Below are positions 47,501 through 58,716 of a stretch of DNA of 64,000 nt, one piece after another. The stretch lies in the NCBI GenBank assembly GCA_030141605.1, contig JAQGDQ010000070.1, positions 432,001 to 496,000 of the forward strand, given 5' to 3'. The DNA is from Tubiluchus corallicola. Taxonomy: Eukaryota; Priapulida; Priapulimorpha; Priapulimorphida; Tubiluchidae. Under the pieces are notes generated by a model. The model made no database searches. It was not told the DNA's origin and was given only the letters and a program-made list of their open reading frames with translations. Positions within the stretch are counted from its first letter, which is position 1; each line of letters starts with the position of its first letter. The position numbers were made by a program, and so were the translations under genes.

Positions 47501-50500
47501 TGGGTGCTACAGTTGTTTCAGCTACTGTAGTTGTTGGTACCACAGTTGTTTCTGCTACAGTTGTTGTGGGTGCTCCAGTTGTTTCTGCTACAGTTGTTGT
47601 TGGTGCCACAGTTGTGTCTGCTGCTGTTGTTGTTGGTACTGCAGTTGTTTCTGCTACAATAGTTGTAGGTGCTACAGTTGTTTCTACTACAGTAGTTGTG
47701 TGTACCACAGTTGTTTCTGCTGCAGTTGTGTCTGCTAAAGCAGTTGTAGGTGCTACAGTTGTTTCTACTGCAGTTGTTGTTTGTGCCTCAGTTGCTTCTG
47801 CTGCTGTAGTTGTTGGTGCTTCAGTTACTTTTTCTGCAGTAGTTGTGGGCATTACAGTTGTTTCTACTGCAATTGCTGTTGATGTAGCAGTTGTTTCTGC
47901 TGCAGTAATTGTTGGCGCCACAGTTGTTGTTGGTGCAGTTGTTTCTGCTACAGTAGGTGTGGGTGCTACTGTTCTTTCAGCTGCAGTAGTTGTTGGTGCC
48001 ACAGTTGTTTCTGCTGCAGTTGTTGTTGCTGCTGCAGTTGTTTCTGCTGCAGTTGTTGTTGCTGCTGCAGTTGTTTCTGCTACAGTTGTTGTGTTTGCCA
48101 CAGTTGTTTCTGTTGCAGTAATTGTTGGCGCCACAGTTGTTTCTGTTGCTGCAGTTGTAGGTGCTACAGTTGTTTCTGCTACAGTAGCTGTGGGTGCTAC
48201 TGTTCTTTCAGCTGCAGTAGTTGTTGGTGCCACAGTTGTTTCTGCTGCAGTAGTTGTAGGTACCACTGTTGTTTCTGCTGCAGTTGTTGTTGGTACCACA
48301 GTTGTTTCTGCTACAGTTGTTGTGGGTGCTCCAGTTGTTTCTGCTGCTGTAGTAGTTGGTAACACAGTTGTTTCAGTTGCAGTAGTCGTTGGTGCCACAG
48401 TTGTTTCTGCTACAATAGTTGTAGGTGCTACAGTTGTTTCTACTGCAGTTTTTGTTTGTGCCTCAGTTGCTTCTGCTGCTGTAGTTGTTGGTGCTTCAGT
48501 TGCTTCTTCTGCAGTAGTTGTGGGCGTTACAGTTGTTTCTGCTGCAATAGTTGTTGGTACAACAGTTGTTTCTGCTACAGTAGTTGTTTGTGCTGCAGTT
48601 GTTTCTGCTGCTGTACTTGTGGGTGCTACAGTTGTTTCTGCTATAGAAGTGGTGGGTGCCGCAGTTGTTTCTGCTGCAGTAGTTGTTTGAGCCACGGTTG
48701 TTGGAGCTGCAGTTGTTTCTGCTATGGTAGTTGTGGGTTCTACAGTTGTTTCTGCTGCAGTGGTTGTGGCTGCCACAGTTGTTTCCGCTCCAGTTGTTGT
48801 TTGTGCTACAGTTGTTTCTGCTGCAGTTGTTTCAGCTGTGGTAGTTGTTGGTACCACAGTTGTTTCTGCTACAGTTGTTGTGGGTGCTCCAGTTGTTTCT
48901 GCTGCTGTAGTAGTTGGTACCACAGTTGTTTCAGCTGCAGTAGTCGTTGGTGCCACAGTTGTTTCTGCTACAATAGTTGTAGGTGCTACAGTTGTTTCTA
49001 CTACAGTAGTTGTGGGTACTACAGTTGTGTCTACTGCAGTTGTTGTTTGTGCCTCAGTTGCTTCTGCTGCTGTAGTTGTGGGCGTTACAGTTATTTCTGC
49101 TGCGATAGTTGTTGTTGGTACCACAGTTGTTGTGGGTACTACAGTTGTTTCTGCTGCAGTGGTTGTGGCTGCCACAGTTGTTTGTGATCCAGTTGTTGTT
49201 TGTGCTACAGTTGTTTCTGCTGCAGTTGTTTCAGCTGTGGTAGTTGTGAGTGCCATAGTAGTTTCTGTTGCAATTGTTATGGGTACAGTTGCCTCTGCTA
49301 CAGTTGTTCCTGCTGCAGTTGTTGTTGGTGCAACAGTTCTTTCTGCTGCAGTTGCTGTTGGTGCCACAGTTGTTTCTGCTGCAGTTATTGTTTGTGCTGC
49401 AGTTGTTTCTGCTGATGTAGTTGTTGGCGCCACAGTTGTGTCTGCTGCAGTTGTTGTTGGTACTGCAGTTGTTTCTGCTACAGTAGTTGTGGGTGCCACA
49501 GTTGTGTCTGCTCCAGTTGTTGTTTGTGCTGCTGTTGTTTCTGCTACAGTTGTTTCTGCTGCTGTAGTTGTTGGTACCACAGTTGTTTCTGCTACAGTAG
49601 TTGTTGGTGCCACAGTTGTTTCTGCTCCAGTTGTTGTTTGTGCTGCAGTTGTTTCTGCTGCAGTAGTTGTGGGTGCTACAGTTGTTTCTGCTGCAGTTGC
49701 TTCTGCTGCAACCGTTGTTGGTGCTTCAGTTGCTTCTGCTGTAGTAGTAGTAGGTGCCTTTATTATTTCTACCGTAGTTGTTGTTTGTGCTGCAGTGGTT
49801 TCTGCTGCTGTAGCTGTTGGCGCCACAGTTGTTCCTGCAGCAGTTGTTGTTGGTGCCACAGTTGTGTCTGCTGCAGTTGTTGTTGGTACTGCAGTTGTTT
49901 CTGCTACAGTAGTTGTGGGTGCCACAGTTGTTTCTGCTCCAGTTGTCGTTTGTGCTGCAGTTGTTTCTACAGCAGTTGTTGTGGGTGCTACAGTTGTTTC
50001 TGCTGCAACAGTTGTTGGTGCCACAGTTGTTTCTACTCCAGTTGTTGTTTGTGCTGCAATAGTTGTGGGTGCTACAGTTGTTTCTGCTACAGTGGCTGTT
50101 GGTGCTGCAGTTGTTTCTGCTACAGTTGCTTCTGTTGCAACAGTTGTTGGTGCTGCAGTTGTTTCTGCTACAGTTGCTGTGGGTGCTGCAGTTGTTTCTG
50201 CTGCAGTTGCTTCTGTTGCAACAGTTGTTGGTGCTTCAGTTGCTTCTGCTGCAGTAGTAGTTGGTGCTTTTGTTATTTCTTCCGTAGTTGTTGTTCGTGT
50301 TGCAGTGGTTTCTGCTGCTGTAGTTGTTGGCGCCACAGTTCTGTCTGCTGCAGTTGTTGTTTGTGCTGCAATTGTTTCTGCTACAGTAGTTGTGGGTGCT
50401 GCAGTTGTTTCTGCTACAGTTGTTGTGGGTGCTACAGTTGTTTCTGCTACAGTAGTTGTTGGTGCCACAGTTGTTTCTGCTCCAGTTGTTGTCTGTGCTG

Positions 50501-53500
50501 CAGTTGTTTCTGCTGCAGTTGCTTCTGCTGCAACAGTTGTTGGTGCTTCAGTTGCTTCTGCTGCAGTAGTAGTTGGTGCCTTTATTATATCTACCATAGT
50601 TGTTGTTTGTGCTGCAGTGGTTTCTGCTTCTGTAGTTGTTGGTACCACAGTTGTTTTTGCTACAGTAGTTGTTGGTGCCACTGTTGTTTCTGCAGCAGTT
50701 GTTGTTGGTGCCACAGTTGTGTCTGCTGCAGTTGTTTCTGCTACAGTAGTTGTGGGTGCCACAGTTGTTTCTGCTCCAGTTGTTGTTTGTGCTGCAGTTG
50801 TTTCTGCTGCAGTAGTTGTGGGTGCTACAGTTGATTCTGCTGCCGTTGCTCCTGCTGCGCCAGTTGTTGGTGCCACAGTTGTTGTTTGTGCTGCAGTTGT
50901 TTCTGCTGCAGTAGTTGTGAGTGCTACCGTTGTTTCTGCTGCAGTAGTAGTTGGTGCCTTTGTTATTTCTACCGTAGTTGTTGTTCGTGCTGCAGTGGTT
51001 TCTGCTGCTGTAGTTGTTGGCACCAAAGTTGTTTCTGCAGCAGTTGTTGTTGGTGCGACAGTTGTGTCTTCTGCAGTTGTTGTTGGTACTGCGGTTGTTT
51101 CTGCTACAGCAGTTGTGGATGCTACAGTTGCTGTGGGTGCTACAGTGGTTTCTGCTACAGTTGCTGTGGGTGTTACAGTTGTTTCTGCTGCTGTAGTTGT
51201 TGGTACCACAGTTGTTTCTGCTACCGTAGTTGTTGGCGCCACAGTTGTTTCTGCTGCTGTAGTTGTTGGTGCCACAGTTGTGTCTGCTGCAGTTGTTGTT
51301 GGTACTGCAGTTGTTTCTGCTACAGTAGTTGTGGGTGCTACAGTTGTTTCTTCTACAACAGTGGTTTCTGCTGCTGTAGTTGTTGGTGCCACAGTTGTGT
51401 CTGCCGCAGTTGTTGTTGGTGCTGCAGTTGTTTCTGCTACAGTTGCTGTGGGTGCTGCAGTTGTTTCTGCTGCAGTTGCTTCTGCTGCAACAGTTGTTGG
51501 TGCTTCAGTTGCTTCTGCTGCAGTAGTAGTTGGTGCCTTTGTTATTTCTACCGTAGTTGTTGTGTCTGCTGCAGTTGTTGTTGGTACTGCAGTTGTTTCT
51601 GCTACAGTAGTTGTGGGTGCTACAGTTGTTTCTGCTACAACAGTGGTTTCTGCTGCTGTAGTTGTTGGCGCCACAGTTGTTTCTGCAGCAGTTGTTGTTG
51701 GTGCCACAGTTGTGTCTGCTGCAGTTGTTGTTGGTACTGCAGTTGTTTCTGCTACAGTAGTTGTGGGTGCTACAGTTGTTTCTTCTACAACAGTGGTTTC
51801 TGCTGCTGTAGTTGTTGGTGCCACAGTTGTGTCTGCCGCAGTTGTTGTTGGTGCTGCAGTTGTTTCTGCTACAGTTGCTGTGGGTGCTGCAGTTGTTTCT
51901 GCTGCAGTTGCTTCTGCTGCAACAGTTGTTGGTGCTTCAGTTGCTTCTGCTGCAGTAGTAGTTGGTGCCTTTGTTATTTCTACCGTAGTTGTTGTGTCTG
52001 CTGCAGTTGTTGTTGGTACTGCAGTTGTTTCTGCTACAGTAGTTGTGGGTGCTACAGTTGTTTCTGCTACAACAGTGGTTTCTGCTGCTGTAGTTGTTGG
52101 CGCCACAGTTGTTTCTGCAGCAGTTGTTGTTGGTGCCACAGTTGTGTCTGCTGCAGTTGTTGTTGGTACTGCAGTTGTTTCTGCTACAGTAGTTGTTGGT
52201 GCCACAGTTGTTTCTGCTCCAGTAGTAGTTGGTGCCTTTGTTATTTCTACCGTAGTTGTTGTTTGTGCTGCAGTGGTTTCTGCTGCTCTAGTTGTTGGCG
52301 CCACAGTTGTTTCTGCAGCAGTTGTTGTTGGTGGTACCACAGTTGTGTCTGCTGCAGTTGTTGTTGGTGCTGCAGTGGTTTCTGCTGCTGTAGTTGTTGG
52401 CGCCACAATTGTTTCTGCAGCAGTTGTTGTTGGTGCCACAGTTGTGTCTGCTGCAGTTGTTGTTGGTACTGCAGTTGTTTCTGCTGCAGTTGCTTCTGCT
52501 GCAACAGTTGTTGGTGCTTCAGTTGCTTCTGCTGCAGTAGTAGTAGGTGCCTTTGTTATTTCTACCGTAGTTGTTGTTTGTGCTGCAGTGGTTTCTGCTA
52601 CTGTAGTTGTTGGCGCCACAGTTGTTTCTGCAGCAGTTGTTGTTGTTGGTGCCACAGTTATGTCTGCTGCAGTTGTTGGTACTGCAGTTGTTTCTGCTAC
52701 AGTAGTTATGGGTGCTGCAGTGGTTTCTGCTGCTGTAGTTGTTGGCGCCACAGTTGTTTCTACAGCAGTTGTTGTTGGTGTCACAGTTGTGTCTGCTGCT
52801 GTTGTTGTTGGTACTGCAGTTGTTTCTGCTACAATAGTTGTGGGTGCTACCGTTGTTTCTGCTGCAGTAGTTGTGGGTACAATTGTTGTTTCTGCTGCTG
52901 TTGCTGTTGGTGCAGCAGTTGTTTCTGCTGCAGTTGTTGTTTTCGCGTCAGTTGCTTCTTCTGCAGTAGTTGTTGGTGCCACAGTTGTTGCTGCTACAAT
53001 AGTCGTGGGTACATCAGTTGTTTCCGCTGCAGTAGTTATTGGAACTGCAGTTGCAATAGTAGTAGGTGCTGCTGTCGTTTCTGCTGCAGTTGTTTCTGAT
53101 GCCATGGTTGTTGGCGCTTCAGTTGCTTCTGCTGCAGTTGTTTCTGCTGTAGGAGTTGTTAGAGCAGACGTTGTTATTGCTGCTGCAGTTGTTATTGCTA
53201 CAGTTGTCTCTGCTAGAGTTGTTGCTGACACTTCAGTGTCTTCTGCTGCGGTAGTTGTTGGTGCTACAGTTGCTGGTGTTGAAACTACTTCTGCTGCAGT
53301 TGTTGTTGGCGCTTCAGTTGCTTCTGCTGCAGTTGTTTCTGATGCCATGGTTGTTGGTGCTGCAGTAGTTGTTTGTTCTTCAGTTGCTTCAGCAGCAGTA
53401 GTTCCTAGTGCCTCAGTTGCTTCTTCTGTAGTTGTTGGTGCTGCAGTTGTGTCTGCTGCAGTTGTTATTATAGCTACCATTGTTTCTGCAATAGTTGTTG

Positions 53501-56500
53501 GTGCTTCAGTTGCTTCAGCAGCGGTAGTTGTTGGTGCTACAGTTGCTTCTTCTGTAGTTGTTGGTGCTGCAGTTGTGTCTGCTGCAGTTGTTGTTGGTGC
53601 TACAGTTGCTTCTGCTGCAACAGTTGTTGGTGCTTCAGTTGCTTCTGCTGCAGTAGTTGTTATAAATGTGGTTGTTTCAGCTGCAGTTGTTGTTGAAGCA
53701 GCACTTGTTTCTCTTGCCGTAATTGTTAAAGCTTCAGTGGTTTCTGTTGCAGCAGTTGTTGGTAATTCAGTTGCCTCTGCTGCAATAGTTGTTGGCGATG
53801 CAGTTATTTCTGCTGCAGTAGTTGTTGGTGCCATAGTTATTTCTACCATAGTTGTTGTTTGTGCTGCAGTGGTTTCTGCTGCTGTAGTTGTTGGCGCCAC
53901 AGTTGTTTCTGCGACAGTTGTTGTTGGTGCCACAGTTGTTGTTTGTGCCACAGTTGTTTCTGCTGCAGTTATTGTTGGTACTGCAGTTGTTTCTGCCACA
54001 GTAGTTGTGGGCGCTACAGTTGTTTCTGCTGCAGTTGTTGTTTGTGCCTCAGTTGCTTCATCTGCAGTAGTTGGTGGTGCCACAGTTGTTGCTGCTACAA
54101 TAGTTGTGGGTGCATCAGTTGTTTCCGCTGCAGTAGTTACTGGAACTGCAGTTGTTTTTGCTGCAGTAGTGACTGGTGAATCTGTTGTTTCTGTTGCAGT
54201 TGTTATTGGTGATCCGGTTATCTCAGCAACTGTAGCTATTTTTGTTGCAGTTGTTGTAAGTGCTTCGGTTACTTCTTCTGCAGTAGTAGTTTGTGCTGCA
54301 ATGGTTTCTGCTGCTGTAGTTGTTGACGCCACAGTTGTTTCTGCAGCAGTTGTTGTTGGTGCCACAGTTGTGTCTGCTGCAGTTGTTGTTGGTACTGCAG
54401 TTGTTTCTGCTACAGTAGTTGTGGGTGCCACAGTTGTTTCTGCTGCAGTAGTTGTAGGTACAACTGCTGTTTCTGCTGCTGTTGCTGTTGGTGCAGCAGT
54501 GGTTTCTGCTGCTGTTGCTGTTGGTGCAGCAGTTGTTTCTGCTGTAGTTGTTGTTGGTGCCACAGTTGTTGCTGCTACAATTGTTGTGGGTACATCAGTT
54601 GTTTCTGCTACAATAGTTGTAGGTGCATCAGTTGTTTCTACTGCAGTAGTTATTGGAACTGCAGTTGTTTCTGCTACAGTAGTTGTTGGTGCCACAGTTG
54701 TTTCTGCTCCAGTTGTTGTTTGTGCTGCAGTTGTTTCTGCTGCAGTAGTCGTTGGTGTTGGTGCCTCAGTAGCTTCTTCTGCAGTAGTTGTTGGTGCCAC
54801 AGTTGTTTCTGCCACAATAGTTGTGGGTGCATCAGTTGTTTCTACTGCAGTAGTGATTGGAACTGCAGTTGTTTTTGCTGCAGTAGTGGTTGGTGAATCT
54901 GTTGCTTCTGGTGCAGTTATTGTTGGTGCTGCAGTTGTTTCTGGTGCTGTTGCTGTTGGTGCAGCAGTTGTTGTAGGTGCTTCGGTTACTTCTGCTGCAG
55001 TAGTAGTTGGTGACTCAGTTATTTCTACCATAGTTGTTGTTTGTGCTGCAGAGGTTTCTGCTGCTGTAGTTGTTGGCGCCACAGTTGTATCTGCAGCAGT
55101 TGTTGTTGGTGCCACAGTTGTGTCTGCTGCAGTTGTTGTTTCTGCTGCCATGGTTGTTGGTGCTGCAGTTGTTGGTGGTGCTTCAGTTGCTTCTGCTGCA
55201 GTTGTTATTGGCGCTCCAGTTGCTTCTGCTTCAGTTGTTATTATAGCTACCATTGTTTCTGCAATAGTTGTTGGTGCTGCAGTTGTTTCTGCTGCAGTAG
55301 TTGTTGGTGCCTCAGTTACTTCTCCTGTAGTTGTGGGTACCACAGTTGTTTCTGCTGCAGTAGTCATTGATGCCACAGTTGTTTCTGCTGCAGTTGTTGT
55401 TGCTGTTGCAGTTGTTTGTGATGCAGTAGGTGTGGGTGCTACAGTTGTTTCTGCTGTAGTAGTTGTTCGTGCAGCAGTTGTTTCTGCTGCAGTTGTAGTA
55501 TGTTCCGCAGTTGTTTCTGCTGCAGTTGTTGTTGGTGTTTCAGTTGTTTCTGCTGCTGTTGTTGTTGGTATAGCAGTTGTTCCTGCTGCAGTTGTTGTTT
55601 GTGCCTCAGTTGCTTCTTCTGCAGTAGTTGTGGGTACCACAGTTGTTTCTGCTGCAGTAGTCATTGGTGCCACAGTTGTGTCTGCTGCAGTTGTTGTTGC
55701 TGTTGCAGTTGTTTCTGCTGCAGTTGTTGTTTGTGCCTCAGTTGTTTCTGCTGCTGTTGTTGTTGGTACAGCAGTTGTTCCTGCTGCAGTTGTTGTTTGT
55801 ACCCCAGTTGCTTCTTCTGCAGTAGTTGTTGGTGCCACAGTTGTTTCTGCCACAATAATTATGGGTACATCAGTTGTTTCTGCTACAACAGTTGTGGGTA
55901 CCACAGTTGTTTCTGCTGCAGTAGTCATTGGTGCCACAGTTGTTTCTGCTGCAGTTGTTGTTGCTGTTGCAGTTGTTTCTGCTGCAGTTGTTGTTTGTGC
56001 CTCGGTTGCTTCTTCTGCAGTAGTTGTTGGTGCCACAGTTGTTTCTGCCACAATAATTATGGGTACATCAGTTGTTTCTGCTACAACAGTTGTGGGTGCA
56101 TCAGTTGCTTCTTCTGCAGTTGTAGTATGTACTGCAGTTGTTTCTGCTGCAGTTGTTGTTGGCGCTGCAGTTATTTCTGCTACCGTTGTTGTTGGCGCCA
56201 CCGCTGGCATCGCTTGAGTTCCTACATCGTCTGGTATTGGGGTCTCAGTAAGCCTCACTGCTGCAGTTGTTACTGGGGCTCCAGGGGAAGCTACGGTAAC
56301 ACCCGCAGTTTCAAGTGGTTCCCCTGCTGTTTCGGTTTCTGGTAATTCGGTAGGTGGGGCTGCAGTAGTTTCTACTACATCTTCAGCAGACGTAGTTTCT
56401 AGTCCCACTGTCGTCTCTGGCATGGTGGCACTAGTTTGAAAACTGAGTGTTGTCGTTTCTTCTGCATCAGTTTTGGTAGTTTGCATATCTATCGTGCTTG

Positions 56501-57200
56501 CTTGTGACATGGTGCTTTTATCTGGCGCCTGTGATGTAGTTACGTCTACCCCCACGGATGTATTATCACGTTTTTCAAAAGAAAAGTCGTCTGTATCAGT
56601 AGGTTTTGCAGTGCTTACGCTTTCGTCAGGTGTAATATCGCTTTTTGCAGTTGTCGATACAGTTGTTGGGGGTTTTGCTGTCCCAAATAATTTCTGCAGT
56701 TCTCGAATTTCGTTATGTAATTTACGTACCGCATCCTTTAAGTACTGAATTTGTTCTTCGTGGTAATCCGTGGAAGCCTCTAACTGGGTTTGCAAGTGCA
56801 CATTTAGCTGTTTTTCATTATCGAGTTGCGCCTTTAAAAATCGCAACCAAATTCTGGCGTTGTTCACCGACAGATCTTTCACTCGAGTCAAATTAAAAAA
56901 CGCCGTTTGATTGCCTACGTTTTCGACGACCGTTTCATTATCACTCACCATACGATCCTTGAGATCAGTGCACAAATTCACCAATTCTGCATATCCACTT
57001 TTGGCCAGCGCGTCAGTGGCATAATAATTCACAGTTATGTGCGGTTGTTCCAGCCAAAACTCACCGCTGATTTCCTGAGGATTTACGGAATAATAAGAGC
57101 CCGTTTCTCCTGGGTCCCTCCACGTGGGCGCCCCTTGAACACAGGAAAGCGCGCAGAGCAGCCAAAACCACGGCAGCAACACCGGCACCATTTTGGCCAT
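44525..57200 (-). CDS. Giant secreted Thr-rich mucin-like protein, exon 1 of the mucin-MAM gene
   Basis: One 12,676-base exon encodes 4,225 residues and ends GTG T/GTAAGT in phase 1. Joined to four MAM exons it predicts 4,412 residues. Residues 1-23 are a signal peptide (LLPWFWLLCALSCVQG). Residues 24-175 form a unique domain with three N-glycosylation sequons (about residues 88, 97, 103) and a likely coiled coil (about 117-172). A Ser/Thr-rich linker follows. From about residue 330 to 3,420 runs an 11-residue repeat with consensus TTTAAETTVAP. From about 3,480 to 4,020 runs a 16-residue repeat with consensus SVEDTTTQLSAETTVQ. An Asp/Glu tract follows near residue 4,160. The repeat zones lack cysteine and should be heavily O-glycosylated, as in mucins. 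Export to mucus, cuticle or matrix is inferred. No named orthologue is recognised. Repeat length may be affected by assembly. Confidence 0.88.
44635..44732 (-). repeat. GAC/GAT coding microsatellite (poly-Asp tract)
   Basis: In-frame GAT, GAC and GAA/GAG codons give two long Asp runs separated by TA and ending in Glu. The tract lies between the 16-residue repeats and the MAM domain. Acidic runs of this kind can bind calcium; that role is inference. Confidence 0.85.
45140..46765 (-). repeat. Coding 48-bp tandem repeat array, about 34 units
   Basis: The 16-residue unit SVEDTTTQLSAETTVQ repeats with few substitutions and no frameshift. Blocks recur at exact multiples of 48 bases: 432 (45696 and 46128), 576 (45881 and 46457) and 768 (45501 and 46269), which shows nested block duplications. 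Confidence 0.93.
46940..56205 (-). repeat. Coding 33-bp Thr-rich tandem repeat region, about 9.3 kb
   Basis: The 11-residue consensus TTTAAETTVAP repeats with many shortened or variant units and always in frame. Longer blocks have been duplicated again, most clearly a 432-bp block at 51351-52192. The region accounts for roughly 280 units by length. Confidence 0.9.
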
Positions 57201-57330
57201 GTCATAAGCACATATGAACCACTAAAATCATCACAGTATAAATAATAAAGTGCACTTTTTCACAATCACCTGAGATAACGACAATGACGACAACGACACC
57301 TGTAAAACTCTGCGCTGTCGGCTGCTATGG

Positions 57331-57336
57331 TTTATA
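57331..57336 (-). promoter_or_regulatory. TATA box of the mucin-MAM gene
   Basis: TATAAA on the minus strand at 57336-57331, about 130 bases before the ATG, which suits a start of transcription near 57300-57306 and a short 5'-UTR. It is flanked by a perfect 8-bp inverted repeat, CTCTGCGC (57308-57315) and GCGCAGAG (57341-57348). CACCTG E-box motifs lie at 57267, 57297 and 57574. Confidence 0.5.
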
Positions 57337-57850
57337 TTTTGCGCAGAGCGCTTATTTCTGCTTTAGAAACACAAGCGCTAAGTGAAGCAATGCATGAATT
57401 GTCAGATCTGCCCCGCCTACCTTGATTGACGTGTGGTACCGTTATGCACTCACTGTCTCCCCGTCACTCTCCCCTTCAGGCCATGAACTTGCGCGAAAAC
57501 AGCTTAACATAGTGAGAGTTCATATTGCGCGAAATTGCTCAGCAAGCAACTAATCGAAACGGCTTACCTGTCTCACCTGAGTACTGTTTACCTGTCTTAC
57601 CTGAGTGCTGTGCGCCTGCAGCTTTTTGACTTTCTCCAAAAGTTGTGAGCAGCAAAATTAAAAACGAAAGAATTTATTTGTGTGAAATGAAGTATGTAAT
57701 TTTTTTGCATAATATGTTATGTATGACAAAAGTTCAATGTACAAAAGAGTGAATGACTGAGTAAAGGTGTAACGGGATGAGCGTAAGAGTGAATGAGTAA
57801 GTATGCGAATGAATAAAGTAAGAGAAAAAACAAAAAGAATAAGTGAACCA

Positions 57851-58028
57851 ATAAATGAATGAATGAATGAATGAATGGATGGATGGATGGATGAATGAAT
57901 GAATGGATGAATGAATGAATGAATGAATGAATGAATGAATGAATGAATGAATGAATGAATGAATGAATGAATGAATGAATGAATGAATGAATGAATGAAT
58001 GAATGAATGAATGAATGAATGAATGAAT
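57851..58028 (+). repeat. GAAT tetranucleotide microsatellite, about 178 bp
   Basis: GAAT units with a short GGAT block near the left end. The FIHSFIH open frames on the minus strand are its translation. Confidence 0.96.
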
Positions 58029-58608
58029 AAACCAACAACAAATAAATCAACTGTCAAAGAAATTAGTCAATACGCAAACCATTCCTCCGAGACTTCTTTG
58101 AACGCAGTCTTGACTTTTTCTAGAAAATGACATATTTTTATCTCTGCTTTTTTTGTTAATTTACTAGGACTCCTTCACTACTCCCTAAATCATTTATTTG
58201 TTGCGGTATGCACGGAATTTATTATTTTAATTTATATCTCAGCTGGATTTTAGTGCAACAAAATTATCAAAGTTTTAGTGGCACAAACCAAACATTTGTC
58301 CCCATTTCAGATCCGGCTGTGTTAATTAGCATTAATTGGCCAACCGCTTGACCTCTGAATGGACTTTGTCACCAACGCGTTTAATATCTCTTGTAAACTT
58401 TCTCATCAAGTTTTAATAACAACTTTGCACTTCAATTCAGTGATTCGTCGAAAACCCCTATTGTTACCGAGTTTCATAACATTGTATTCAAAACTGGACC
58501 AGACAGAAAAAGAACAAACAGGACAATGGCAACCACGACAGCGTTGACAATGAATAAGATGATGATAACAACGATGGTGATGGCAATACTCAGAATGACT
58601 TTAGTAGA

Positions 58609-58716
58609 ATGATGACGATAGTGATGATGATGATGATGATGATGATGATGACGACGACGATGATAATGATGATGGCAGTGACGACGACGGTGATGATGAT
58701 GTTGATGATGATAACA
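58609..58716 (+). repeat. GAT/GAC trinucleotide microsatellite
   Basis: A perfect GAT core near 58624-58650 is followed by interrupted GAC/GAT units. Confidence 0.9.

Noticed and set aside
45439-56217. Plus-strand Val/Ala-repeat proteins of 1,083 and 2,497 residues, and overlapping Cys-rich frames
   Set aside because: They are other-strand readings of the Thr-rich mucin exon. The minus frame has the signal peptide, unique N-terminal domain, splice donor and MAM exons; the plus frames have no signal, unique domain or splice context.
57658-58057. FIHSFIH repeat proteins on the minus strand
   Set aside because: Both frames are translations of the GAAT microsatellite at 57851-58028.
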